Part shown: positions 16,057 through 23,397 of the stretch, in pieces
Layout: each line of letters starts with the position of its first letter
How positions within the stretch are numbered: the stretch's first letter is position 1
DNA from: Castellaniella sp. UBA6218
Lineage (GTDB): Bacteria; Pseudomonadota; Gammaproteobacteria; Burkholderiales; Burkholderiaceae_B
Reading direction: 5' to 3'
Assembly: GCA_002421865.1 (NCBI GenBank)
Contig: DISE01000121.1
Coordinates: forward strand, 1 to 30,928
DNA length: 30,928 nucleotides
Program-made: the position numbers and the translations under genes
The notes under the pieces: model-generated
What the model was told of the DNA's origin: nothing
The model's database searches: none
Seen by the model: only the letters and a program-made list of their open reading frames with translations

Positions 16057-16139
16057 AGGGGGGCCTTGCCCCCATGGCCCCCGATGTCTTGCGGCAAGGT
16101 GGTGCCGCCCCCCAGGGTATTTGTCAAAAGGCAAAGGGG
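16057..16139 (+). repeat. Degenerate dispersed repeat, copy D, with terminator-like hairpin
   Basis: It starts with the hairpin GGGGGC-CTT-GCCCCC (16,059-16,073), as in copy B. It continues with an inverted GC-rich stretch and ends CCCAGGGTATTTGTCAAAAGGC, cut here as a variant of the GGGATATTTG-NN-TCAAGGC core. It fills the gap between the convergent thiQ and DUF1150 genes and could stop transcription from either side. Confidence 0.5.
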
Positions 16140-16149
16140 GCGGCGCGGC

Positions 16150-16380
16150 TTAGTGCACGTTGACCGGCGCCAGATCGTGCTGGCGGGCCAGGACAAAGGC
16201 CAGTTGGCGGTCCTTCACCAGTGCGAGGCGTTCGCCATCGGGGCGGTTGACCGAGTAGATGGTTTCGACGGCGCCGATCTGCTGACGCAGTTCTTCGGGA
16301 AGTTCCGCCACCGAAACCGGGCGGACATAGACGATGCGGTCCCCGGTTTCGGGGCCGAAGTTGAATGGATGATCCATCAT
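16150..16380 (-). CDS. DUF1150 family protein
   Basis: This 76-residue protein of the DUF1150 family is commonly found beside small heat-shock genes in alphaproteobacteria; its function is unknown. Family features are the DRIVYVRPV strand, the ELPEELRQQ helix and the ERLALVKDRQLAFVLARQHDL C-terminal half. Two adjacent ATG codons are possible; the second (16,377) has the better five-base spacing from AGGAGG. It follows the hsp20 gene by nine bases in the same direction and should be induced with it. Confidence 0.85.
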   Translation of the reverse strand: MMDHPFNFGPETGDRIVYVRPVSVAELPEELRQQIGAVETIYSVNRPDGERLALVKDRQLAFVLARQHDLAPVNVH

Positions 16381-16389
16381 GCCCTCCTT

Positions 16390-16803
16390 TCAGGCGCTGT
16401 GGATGCGGATGGTCTGGACAACGGGTTCGGGAATCGAGCGGCGCAGGTCGACATGCAGCAAGCCGTTTTCCAGCCGCGCGCCCGCAACCTCGACCCCGTC
16501 GGCCAGCACGAAGCTGCGCTGGAACTGGCGGGCCGCGATGCCACGGTGCAGGAAGACGCGGGAATCCCCGGCCTCGTCCTGACGGCCGCGCACGACAAGC
16601 TGGCGGTCTTCGACGGTGATCTGCAATTCCGCCTCGCGAAAGCCGGCGACGGCCAGCGTGATGCGGTAATCGTGTTCGCCCAGGCGTTCGATGTTGTAGG
16701 GCGGGTAGCCATCGGCCGCCGTCTTGGCGGTACGTTCGACCAGCCGTTCCAGCTGTTCGAACCCGAGAAGAAAGGGGTGGCCCCCGAAACTGGTCTTCGT
16801 CAT
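16390..16803 (-). CDS. Small heat-shock protein, Hsp20/alpha-crystallin family
   Basis: This is an ATP-independent holdase that binds unfolding proteins in the cytoplasm. The 137-residue protein is IbpA-like. The N-terminal GFEQLERLVERT is followed by the alpha-crystallin domain: PPYNIERLGEHDYRITLAVAGF, ELQITVEDRQLVVRGRQ, the FLHRGIAARQFQRSFVLADGVEV block, and ARLENGLLHVDLRR. An I-x-I/V-like tail follows in TIRIHSA. ATG 16,803 is the family start. A frame opening upstream at 16,896 is not homologous. A heat-shock-like promoter lies about 65-95 bases upstream, and DUF1150 follows in the same operon. Confidence 0.93.
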   Translation of the reverse strand: MTKTSFGGHPFLLGFEQLERLVERTAKTAADGYPPYNIERLGEHDYRITLAVAGFREAELQITVEDRQLVVRGRQDEAGDSRVFLHRGIAARQFQRSFVLADGVEVAGARLENGLLHVDLRRSIPEPVVQTIRIHSA

Positions 16804-16867
16804 CCGCGGTGTCCTTGGTACAAGCGACAAGTCCGACAGGCCCCGGTTGCCGGCAGCCCGCCCGATC

Positions 16868-16897
16868 AATATGGGGGACCGTGCCGCGCCCGGCAAG
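16868..16897 (-). promoter_or_regulatory. Candidate RpoH (sigma-32) promoter for hsp20-DUF1150
   Basis: On the minus strand CTTGCC (16,897-16,892) and CCCCATATT (16,876-16,868) are separated by 15 bases. The -10 matches the heat-shock form CCCCATNT well, and the -35 CTTG core is present. The site ends 65 bases before the hsp20 ATG. The fit to a heat-shock gene supports the call. Confidence 0.6.
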
Positions 16898-16910
16898 GCC
16901 CTTGAAAAAC

Positions 16911-16939
16911 TTCCAACAATCGCGCTGAATCGCTATATT
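16911..16939 (+). promoter_or_regulatory. Candidate promoter for the DUF465 gene
   Basis: A TATATT -10 (16,934-16,939) lies 17 bases after TTCCAA (16,911-16,916). The predicted transcript start is about 35 bases before the ATG at 16,980. That would also rule out an in-frame ATG at 16,950 as the main start. It is divergent from the hsp20 promoter. Confidence 0.3.
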
Positions 16940-16979
16940 CGCCGAACGCATGCCCGCGACTCAGAAGAAGGCCCAAGCG

Positions 16980-17198
16980 ATGAATGCCCCGTCCGAGCTG
17001 AACACCGAAGAGGTCTTGCGCATCCGGCTGGAAGTGCTGCGGCGCGAACACCGCGATCTGGACGATGCGATTCACGCATTGGAGACCTCGGGCAAGGCAG
17101 ACCAGCTGGCGCTGCGACGGCTGAAAAAGCAGAAACTGGCGCTGAAGGACCAGATCACCCGGCTGGAAGACCGGCTGATCCCGGACATCATTGCCTGA
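16980..17198 (+). CDS. DUF465 (YdcH-like) protein
   Basis: This small cytoplasmic protein has 72 residues and is almost wholly alpha-helical. Its core is LRIRLEVLRREHRDLDDAI, then LALRRLKKQKLALKDQI, ending LIPDIIA, as in the DUF465/YdcH family found beside purE in Rhodobacterales. A coiled-coil hairpin is expected. The function is unknown. ATG 16,980 is chosen because it matches the family N-terminus MNAP and has AGAAGG eight bases upstream. Confidence 0.88.
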   Translation: MNAPSELNTEEVLRIRLEVLRREHRDLDDAIHALETSGKADQLALRRLKKQKLALKDQITRLEDRLIPDIIA

Positions 17199-17213
17199 GC
17201 GGCCCGTTTGCCG

Positions 17214-17242
17214 TTGACCGCGCGCGGCGGCCCGGCTAGGCC
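17214..17242 (+). promoter_or_regulatory. Candidate promoter for purEK
   Basis: A TTGACC -35 hexamer (17,214-17,219) is followed after 17 bases by a weak TAGGCC (17,237-17,242). The purE ATG is 28 bases further on. Only the -35 is convincing. Confidence 0.35.
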
Positions 17243-17270
17243 CCAGACGCAGCGACAACCGGGGGCAGGC

Positions 17271-17762
17271 ATGGCCGGACAGGTGGAAGTGGGCATCATC
17301 ATGGGCAGTCAGTCGGACTGGGCCACGATGAAGGAAGCGGCGAGCATCCTTGACGAGTTGGGGGTGCCCTATGAGGCGCGCATCGTCTCGGCCCATCGCA
17401 CGCCCGACCGACTGTGGAGCTATGGAAAGACCGCCGTGGATCGCGGGCTCAAGGTGATCATCGCGGGCGCTGGCGGGGCCGCGCATCTGCCGGGCATGAT
17501 GGCCAGCAAGACCCGTGTGCCGGTGATCGGCGTTCCGGTGCAGACCAAGGCGCTGTCCGGGGTCGACAGTCTCTATTCCATCGTGCAGATGCCCAAGGGC
17601 TTTCCGGTCGCCACCATGGCGATCGGTGCAGCGGGCGCCGCGAATGCCGGGCTGATGGCGGCCGGGATCCTTGCGATTTCCGATCCCGCGCTGGCCACCC
17701 GGCTGGATGCCTGGCGCGAGGCCCTGTCGGCATCCATTCCCGAGGAGCCGCAAGATGACTGA
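17271..17762 (+). CDS. purE: 5-(carboxyamino)imidazole ribonucleotide mutase
   Basis: PurE class I converts N5-carboxyaminoimidazole ribonucleotide to 4-carboxyaminoimidazole ribonucleotide in purine synthesis. The 163-residue protein has GIIMGSQSDWATM, SAHRTPDRL with the conserved His, and AGAGGAAHLPGMMASKT, all typical of class I. ATG 17,271 follows GGGGGCAGGC; the frame is open upstream but without homology. Its end overlaps purK by eight bases (ATGACTGA), so the two enzymes of consecutive steps are translationally coupled. Confidence 0.95.
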   Translation: MAGQVEVGIIMGSQSDWATMKEAASILDELGVPYEARIVSAHRTPDRLWSYGKTAVDRGLKVIIAGAGGAAHLPGMMASKTRVPVIGVPVQTKALSGVDSLYSIVQMPKGFPVATMAIGAAGAANAGLMAAGILAISDPALATRLDAWREALSASIPEEPQDD

Positions 17763-18825
17763 GCTGCCCACCGGATCGACCATCGGCATTCTGGGCGGCG
17801 GCCAGCTGGGCCGGATGCTGGCGGTGGCCGCCAGCCGTCTGGGGCTGAAGGCGCATATCTATGAACCCAGCGCCAACCCGCCCGCCGCCGATGTGGCGCA
17901 CCGGGTCACGACAGCCCCCTATGACGATGCGGCCGCGCTGACCGCCTTTGCGCAATCGGTCGATGTGGTGACCTATGAATTCGAGAACATCCCCACCTCG
18001 GCGCTTGACCTGATCGAGGCGATCCGCCCGATCCGACCCAACCGCCGGGCGCTGGCGATCAGCCAGGACCGGATCGAGGAAAAGGGGTTCCTGAACGCCA
18101 TCGGTCTTGCCACCGCGCCATGGGCCGCCGTGACCAATGCGGCAGAGCTGGACGCCGCGCTGGGGGCCATCGGGGCGCCCGCGATCCTTAAGACCACCCG
18201 CCTTGGCTATGATGGCAAGGGGCAGGCGCGGATCATGGCCCCCGATGATGCGCCCGCCGCGCTGGCCGCAATGAACGGCGCGCCTGCGGTGCTGGAAGGG
18301 TTTGTGCCCTTCACGATGGAAATCTCGGTGATCGCCGCGCGCGGGCTGGACGGTAAGGTTGCCGCCTTCGACCCTGGCGAGAACGTGCACCGCGATGGCA
18401 TCCTGCACACCACCACCATTCCCGCCCGACTGCCGCCCGCCCGCCGCTCGGATGCCGTGCTGATCGCGGCGCGCATCCTCAATGCGCTGGATTATGTCGG
18501 CGTCATGGGGGTGGAGCTGTTCGTGACGCCGCAGGGCCTTTTGGTCAATGAAATCGCGCCGCGGGTGCATAACTCGGGTCACTGGACGCAGAATGGCTGT
18601 GCGGTGGACCAATTCGAACAGCATATCCGCGCGGTGGCCGGCTGGCCCTTGGGCGATGGCAGCCGGCATTCCGATGTGGTGATGGAAAACCTGATCGGCG
18701 ACGATGTGGACCACATCCCCGCGCTGGCGCGCGAGACGGGCACGGCGATCCACCTTTACGGCAAGACCGAGGCCCGGCCCGGCCGCAAGATGGGCCATGT
18801 GAATCGGGTGCGCCCGCGCGCATGA
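17755..18825 (+). CDS. purK: 5-(carboxyamino)imidazole ribonucleotide synthase
   Basis: PurK carboxylates aminoimidazole ribonucleotide with ATP and bicarbonate, giving the substrate for PurE. This 356-residue ATP-grasp protein begins IGILGGGQLGRMLAVAA. It has the VVTYEFENIP segment, ATP-grasp residues in ILKTTRLGYDGKGQ, EGFVPFTMEISVI, and the C-terminal metal-binding region LLVNEIAPRVHNSGHWT. The start sits in the purE stop region with GGAG upstream. A reverse-oriented copy of the dispersed repeat begins 40 bases after its stop. Confidence 0.95.
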   Translation: MTELPTGSTIGILGGGQLGRMLAVAASRLGLKAHIYEPSANPPAADVAHRVTTAPYDDAAALTAFAQSVDVVTYEFENIPTSALDLIEAIRPIRPNRRALAISQDRIEEKGFLNAIGLATAPWAAVTNAAELDAALGAIGAPAILKTTRLGYDGKGQARIMAPDDAPAALAAMNGAPAVLEGFVPFTMEISVIAARGLDGKVAAFDPGENVHRDGILHTTTIPARLPPARRSDAVLIAARILNALDYVGVMGVELFVTPQGLLVNEIAPRVHNSGHWTQNGCAVDQFEQHIRAVAGWPLGDGSRHSDVVMENLIGDDVDHIPALARETGTAIHLYGKTEARPGRKMGHVNRVRPRA

Positions 18826-18864
18826 TCCGCGCAGGGCGACCATCACGGCAATGGGCGCCCCCCC

Positions 18865-18911
18865 CTTCGCCTTGATACAAATATCCCCGCCGGAGGCCCC
18901 GGCCAGCCACC
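18865..18911 (-). repeat. Dispersed repeat, copy C, inverted
   Basis: Read on the minus strand it is GGTGGCTGGCC, then GGGCCTCCGGCGGGG, ATATTTG, TA and TCAAGGCGAA. It matches copy A almost base for base outside the short spacer. It lies between purK and fabA in the opposite orientation to these genes. Confidence 0.7.
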
Positions 18912-19007
18912 CGCGCGCCGCTTGCCCGATCGCGCAGCCCCGCGCCACTTGCCCTTGCGCACATGCGGGTGTTACAGGGGGCCATATGCGAATGCAGGGA
19001 GACGCAG

Positions 19008-19511
19008 GTGTATCCAACCAGGTTCGAGCGGGAAGATCTGTTGAAATGCGCGCGGGGCGAGCTGTTCGGGCCCGGCAATGCGCAGCTTCCCGCGCCGCCC
19101 ATGCTGATGATGGACCGGATTACCGACATCTCGGGCGATGGCGGCGAACATGGCAAGGGGCATGTGGTGGCGGAATTCGACATCACGCCCGACCTGTGGT
19201 TCTTTGACTGCCATTTCCCCGGCAACCCGATCATGCCCGGCTGTCTGGGTCTTGATGGCCTGTGGCAGCTGACCGGCTTCAACCTGGGCTGGCGCGGCTG
19301 GCAGGGGCGTGGCTATGCGCTGGGTGTGGGCGAGGTCAAGCTGACCGGCATGGTCCGCCCCGATCGCAAGATGCTGACCTATTACGTCGATTTCACCAAG
19401 GCCGTGCAGACCCGCCGCCTGACCATGGGCGTGGCCGATGGCCGTGTCGAGGCAGACGGCGAGACGATCTATCTTGTCAAGGACATGAAGGTCGCCCTGT
19501 CGGCCAGCTAA
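19008..19511 (+). CDS. fabA: 3-hydroxydecanoyl-ACP dehydratase/isomerase
   Basis: FabA dehydrates 3-hydroxyacyl-ACP and isomerises the C10 product to the cis-3 form, the branch point to unsaturated fatty acids. The 167-residue protein carries the active-site HFPGNPIMPGCLGLDG, with His69 and Asp83 corresponding to E. coli His70 and Asp84. The start is a GTG at 19,008 with GGGAGA about eight bases upstream and a family-like YPTRFERED N-terminus. The upstream frame to 18,963 lacks homology. fabB follows after 12 bases, the standard pairing for the anaerobic unsaturated fatty acid route. Confidence 0.95.
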   Translation: MYPTRFEREDLLKCARGELFGPGNAQLPAPPMLMMDRITDISGDGGEHGKGHVVAEFDITPDLWFFDCHFPGNPIMPGCLGLDGLWQLTGFNLGWRGWQGRGYALGVGEVKLTGMVRPDRKMLTYYVDFTKAVQTRRLTMGVADGRVEADGETIYLVKDMKVALSAS

Positions 19512-19523
19512 GGAAGGAAGCCC

Positions 19524-20753
19524 ATGCGTCGCGTCGTCATCACCGGCATCGGCATCGTCTCGCCCATCGGAAACTCGGCCGAAGAGGTGCAGGAAAGCCT
19601 GCGCCTTGGCCGCTCGGGGATCATCGCATCGCCCGATTATGCGGAACACGGCTTCCGCAGCCGCATCCACGGCCAGCCGCAGATCGTGCTGGAAGACCAT
19701 ATCGACAAGCGCGACCTGCGCTTCATGGGCGATGGCGCCGCCTATAACTTCATCGCCATGCAACAGGCGGTGAAGGATTCGGGGCTTGATCCGTCGGATG
19801 TGTCGAATGAGCGCACGGGGATCATCGTCGGGTCTGGCGGTCCGTCGACCAAATCGTTCTACAAGGCGCACAACATCGTGCGCGAAAGCGGCAGCCCCAA
19901 GCGGATCGGCCCGTTCGGCGTGACCAAGGGCATGTCCTCGACCAATTCGGCCTGCCTTGCGACGCCCTTCAAGATCAAGGGCGTGAACTATTCGATCACC
20001 TCGGCCTGCTCGACCAGCGCGCATTGCATCGGCAATGGCACCGAACTGATCCAGATGGGCAAGCAGGACATCGTGTTCGCCGGCGGCGGCGAGGAACTGG
20101 ACTGGACGCTGTCCTGCCTGTTCGACGCGATGGGCGCCATGTCGTCGAAATACAACGACACGCCCGCCACCGCCTCGCGCGCGTTCGATGCCACGCGGGA
20201 CGGCTTTGTCATCGCCGGCGGCGGCGGTGTCGTCGTGCTGGAGGAACTGAACCACGCCCTTGCCCGCGGCGCCAAGATCTATGCCGAGGTCACCGGCTAT
20301 GGCGCCACCTCGGACGGGCACGACATGGTTGCCCCTTCGGGCGAAGGCGGCGAGCGGTCCATGCGCCTCGCGCTGTCCACGCTGCCGCAGGGCCGCAAGA
20401 TCACCTATATCAACGCCCACGGCACCTCGACCCCCGCAGGCGACGTGACCGAGGTCAAGGCCGTCCGCCGTGTGTTCGGCGAGGGCAATGTGCCGCCGAT
20501 CTCGTCCACCAAGTCGCTGACCGGCCATTCGCTGGGCGCGACCGGCGTTCACGAGGCGATCTATTGCCTGCTGATGATGCAGGCGGGCTTCATCACCGCC
20601 TCGGCCAACATCACCCAGCTGGATCCCGAACTGAAGCCCGAGGAAATCGCCACCACCCTGCGCGAGGGTGTCGATTTCGACAGCGTGCTGTCGAACAGCT
20701 TCGGCTTTGGCGGCACCAACGCCACCCTGGTGTTTTCGCGCGCGGGACTCTGA
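19524..20753 (+). CDS. fabB: 3-oxoacyl-ACP synthase I
   Basis: FabB elongates acyl-ACP and is needed for the cis-unsaturated branch opened by FabA. The 409-residue protein has the Cys-His-His triad of KAS I/II enzymes: Cys162 in SACSTS, His299 in NAHGTSTPAGD and His335 in LTGHSLGATG. A GFGGTNA motif is near the C-terminus. The ATG follows AGGAAGGAAG. In Rhodobacterales I expect fabI next; here a terminator and then genes of different apparent origin follow. Confidence 0.95.
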   Translation: MRRVVITGIGIVSPIGNSAEEVQESLRLGRSGIIASPDYAEHGFRSRIHGQPQIVLEDHIDKRDLRFMGDGAAYNFIAMQQAVKDSGLDPSDVSNERTGIIVGSGGPSTKSFYKAHNIVRESGSPKRIGPFGVTKGMSSTNSACLATPFKIKGVNYSITSACSTSAHCIGNGTELIQMGKQDIVFAGGGEELDWTLSCLFDAMGAMSSKYNDTPATASRAFDATRDGFVIAGGGGVVVLEELNHALARGAKIYAEVTGYGATSDGHDMVAPSGEGGERSMRLALSTLPQGRKITYINAHGTSTPAGDVTEVKAVRRVFGEGNVPPISSTKSLTGHSLGATGVHEAIYCLLMMQAGFITASANITQLDPELKPEEIATTLREGVDFDSVLSNSFGFGGTNATLVFSRAGL

Positions 20754-20785
20754 CTCCGCTTCCCGGGACCGCTCCGGTTCGCACC

Positions 20786-20834
20786 ATCGCGACGGCCCGC
20801 CGCGCTGCAAGGCGCGGCGGGCCGTCGCGATTTT
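20786..20834 (+). terminator. Perfect 20-bp hairpin terminator at the join of the two segments
   Basis: The arms 20,786-20,805 (starting ATCGCGACGG) and 20,812-20,831 (ending CCGTCGCGAT) are perfectly complementary around TGCAAG. TTTT follows at 20,831-20,834. It is a good intrinsic terminator for fabB on the plus strand. On the minus strand it lies directly after the MFS gene's stop but lacks a T-run there. Its T-run shares one base with that stop codon. Confidence 0.8.
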
Positions 20835-22030
20835 CAGCGGACCGTATCCCGGACGACGGTGGCGCGCACCAGCGCGTTGCGGCCCGCCGCCCAGCCGGCC
20901 AGCGCCGTGCAGATTCCGAGCACGGCCACTAATCCGGTCGAGGCCCGGAAATCGCCCGTCCAGTCGTGCAGTACCCCGATCAGCAAGGGGCCGCCCGCGG
21001 CCAGGACGTATCCCGTCGTTTGGGACATGCTGGAGAGATGGGCGGCCACGTGGGCATCACCGGAGCGCAGCACAATCAGCATCACGGCCAGGGCGAACAG
21101 ACCTCCCTGACCGACACCCTGGATCAAGGCCAGAGGCCAGATGGCCCAGCGCGGCCCCAGGATCATGCCGATCAGGGCCAGGGTCGCCGAAGCGGACAGC
21201 AGGACGGCCAGGGCGCGCTGATCCCGGCAGCGCGAGGCCGCCATGGGCGTCAGCAGGCAAGCGGCGACCTGCACGAGAATCGACATCGAGGTCACCAGGC
21301 CGGCCTCGGTGCCGCCCAGGCCGCGATCACGCAGCATCGGTGCCATCCAGCCCAGCACACAATAGGCCAGCGCCGATTGCAGGCCCATGAAGAGCGTGAC
21401 GGCCAGGGCTAGGCGATCGCGTCGCAAGCCCTCGACCGGCAGAATATGGCGCCCGCCCGCCGGGCGTCCGGAAGCACGCAGGGCGATTGGCGTCCAGGCC
21501 GCAAGCGCCACCAGGCCCGGGACTGCCCAAAGGGCCAGGCCCAGATCCCAGCGGTTGCCCAAGGACCGGGTGAGTGGGAGCGTGACGGCTGCCGCCAGGG
21601 CGGCGCCGCCCACGAGACCCATGGTGTAGAGGCCGGTCATCAGGGCCGCGCGGTCGGGAAAATCGCGCTTCACCAGGCTGGGCAGCAGCACATTGCCCAG
21701 CGCGATGCCCGCGCCCGCCAGGCCGGTACCCAGGAACAGGCCCGCGGTACCCAGGACGCCACGCAAAGCCGTGCCGGCGATGATCAGCGCGAGCACCAGC
21801 GACAAGGTGCGCTCGATGCCGCTGCGCTGGGCCAGGCGTGGCGCGAACGGAGCGAACAGTCCCATGCACAACACGGGCAACGTGGTCAGGTAGCCGGCCT
21901 GTGCGCCGGACAGGTTCAGGGCCTGCTTCAGTTCGGGCAGCAGGATGGCGGTGCTGGGGAAAAGGGGGCGCAGGTTGAGGGCGAGCAGCAGCAGGCAGGC
22001 CGCCGTCAGCCAGGCACCGGGCCGTTTCAT
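20834..22030 (-). CDS. MFS transporter of the CynX/NimT family
   Basis: This is a 12-helix major facilitator of 398 residues. The opening LALNLRPLFPSTAILLPEL and the following SGAQAGYLTTLPVLCMGLFAP are characteristic of the CynX (cyanate) / NimT (2-nitroimidazole efflux) family. The substrate cannot be assigned. A SILVQVAACLLTPMAASR segment starts the second half and an SMSQTTGYVLAAGGPLLIG helix is typical. Its ATG overlaps the stop of the Fsr-like gene in ATGA (22,027-22,030), so the two exporters form one operon. A frame open upstream to 22,951 only shadows the Fsr gene. Confidence 0.88.
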   Translation of the reverse strand: MKRPGAWLTAACLLLLALNLRPLFPSTAILLPELKQALNLSGAQAGYLTTLPVLCMGLFAPFAPRLAQRSGIERTLSLVLALIIAGTALRGVLGTAGLFLGTGLAGAGIALGNVLLPSLVKRDFPDRAALMTGLYTMGLVGGAALAAAVTLPLTRSLGNRWDLGLALWAVPGLVALAAWTPIALRASGRPAGGRHILPVEGLRRDRLALAVTLFMGLQSALAYCVLGWMAPMLRDRGLGGTEAGLVTSMSILVQVAACLLTPMAASRCRDQRALAVLLSASATLALIGMILGPRWAIWPLALIQGVGQGGLFALAVMLIVLRSGDAHVAAHLSSMSQTTGYVLAAGGPLLIGVLHDWTGDFRASTGLVAVLGICTALAGWAAGRNALVRATVVRDTVR

Positions 22031-23244
22031 GTCGTGCGGCGCCGCGTGTCGGGCAGGAAAAAGGCCGCCAGGCCCAGCAGAGGCAGAAAGGCGCACAAAT
22101 GGTAGACGAAGGCGATGCTGGTGGCGTCGGCCAGCCTGCCCAGCGCGGCGGCGCCGATGCCGCCCATGCCGAAGGCCAGGCCGAAAAACAGGCCCGAGAC
22201 CGTGCCGGTCTTGCCGGGCATCAGTTCTTGTGCGTAGACGACAATGGCCGGGAAGGCCGACGCGATCATGAACCCGGCGCAAAAAACCAGGATCAGTGTC
22301 CAGTGCAGATTGGCGTAGGGCAGGGCCAGCGAGAAGGGCGCGGTGCCGAGGATCGAGGCCCAGATCACGCGCTTGCGTCCGATGCGGTCGCCGATCGGGC
22401 CTCCCGCCAGCGTCCCCGCGGCCGCACCCGCCAGGAACACGAACAGGGCGTATTGGGCCTGCTGGATGTCCAGGCCGAAGCGGTCGATCAGGAAGAAGGT
22501 GAAATAGCTGTTCAGCCCGGCCAGGTAGAAATATTTGCTGAAGATGAGCAGCAGCAGGATGAGGATGGCGCCGCGCACCTGACGCGGCGACAGGCCAGTG
22601 TCGACCTTGGCCAGGGACGCCCGGCCGCGCTGGCCGGACAGGTTGGCGGCATACCAGCGGCTGACTCCGATCAGGATGCAGATGCCGAGCAGGGCGGCCA
22701 GAGACACCCAGGCGACGCTCCCCTGGCCGTGAGGCACGATCAGCAGCGCGGCCAGCAGGGGACCGATCGAGGAGCCGATGTTGCCGCCCACCTGGAAGAT
22801 CGATTGAGCCAGGCCGTGCTGGCCGGCCGAGGCCATGCGCGCCACCCGCGAGGACTCCGGATGGAAGACCGAGGATCCGGCCCCCACCAGCGTGGCGGCC
22901 AGCACCACCAGCGGGAAACTCCAGGCCTGGGACAGCAGCAGCAGGCCGCAACAGGTGAAGCCCATGCCGACCGGCAGGGAATAGGGCATGGGGTGGCGAT
23001 CCGTGAATCGCCCCACCAGAGGCTGCAGGAGCGAAGAAGAAAACTGGAAGGCCAGGGTGATGATGCCGACCTGGGCGAAACTGAGGTCGAAGCGGCCCTG
23101 CAGCACCGGGTAGATCGCCAGCAGCACCGACTGCATCATGTCGTTGAGCAGGTGGGTCAGGCTGATGGCGCCGAGGACGGGAAAGGCGACGCCGTGTTCG
23201 GGCCGGACCGTGCCGGACGGTGCCGTGGCGAGGGTGTTTTTCAT
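22027..23244 (-). CDS. fsr: MFS transporter, fosmidomycin-resistance (Fsr) family
   Basis: This 405-residue MFS exporter resembles Fsr, which expels fosmidomycin in E. coli; the true substrate here is unknown. Family-typical parts are ISLTHLLNDMMQSVLLAIYPVL, the FDLSFAQVGIITLAFQFSSS helix, RFTDRHPMPYSLPVGM, the GSSVFHPESSRVARMAS loop and ELMPGKTGTVSGLFFG. The ATG at 23,244 fits the family N-terminus. The frame is open far upstream (to 25,641) but that part only mirrors the urea transporter and norB. It is divergent from the urea transporter, with 153 bases between them; a TACAAT on the minus strand (23,279-23,274) is a possible -10. Confidence 0.9.
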   Translation of the reverse strand: MKNTLATAPSGTVRPEHGVAFPVLGAISLTHLLNDMMQSVLLAIYPVLQGRFDLSFAQVGIITLAFQFSSSLLQPLVGRFTDRHPMPYSLPVGMGFTCCGLLLLSQAWSFPLVVLAATLVGAGSSVFHPESSRVARMASAGQHGLAQSIFQVGGNIGSSIGPLLAALLIVPHGQGSVAWVSLAALLGICILIGVSRWYAANLSGQRGRASLAKVDTGLSPRQVRGAILILLLLIFSKYFYLAGLNSYFTFFLIDRFGLDIQQAQYALFVFLAGAAAGTLAGGPIGDRIGRKRVIWASILGTAPFSLALPYANLHWTLILVFCAGFMIASAFPAIVVYAQELMPGKTGTVSGLFFGLAFGMGGIGAAALGRLADATSIAFVYHLCAFLPLLGLAAFFLPDTRRRTT

Positions 23245-23397
23245 GAGATTGAACGGGCGATGATACCCGGTGGATTGTACGCCGGTCCGCTTCATGCGCC
23301 GGACGTGATGGACACCATGTCGCGCGCCGTATCCGCCCTCATCGTCTCCGCAGTACGATCGCGGCTCGGGTTCCATCTTTTCCCTCGGGTTTCCATC

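Noticed and set aside
20786..20834. Bidirectional terminator between fabB and the MFS gene
   Set aside because: The T-run exists only on the plus strand; the minus strand continues GGTGCG after the stem.
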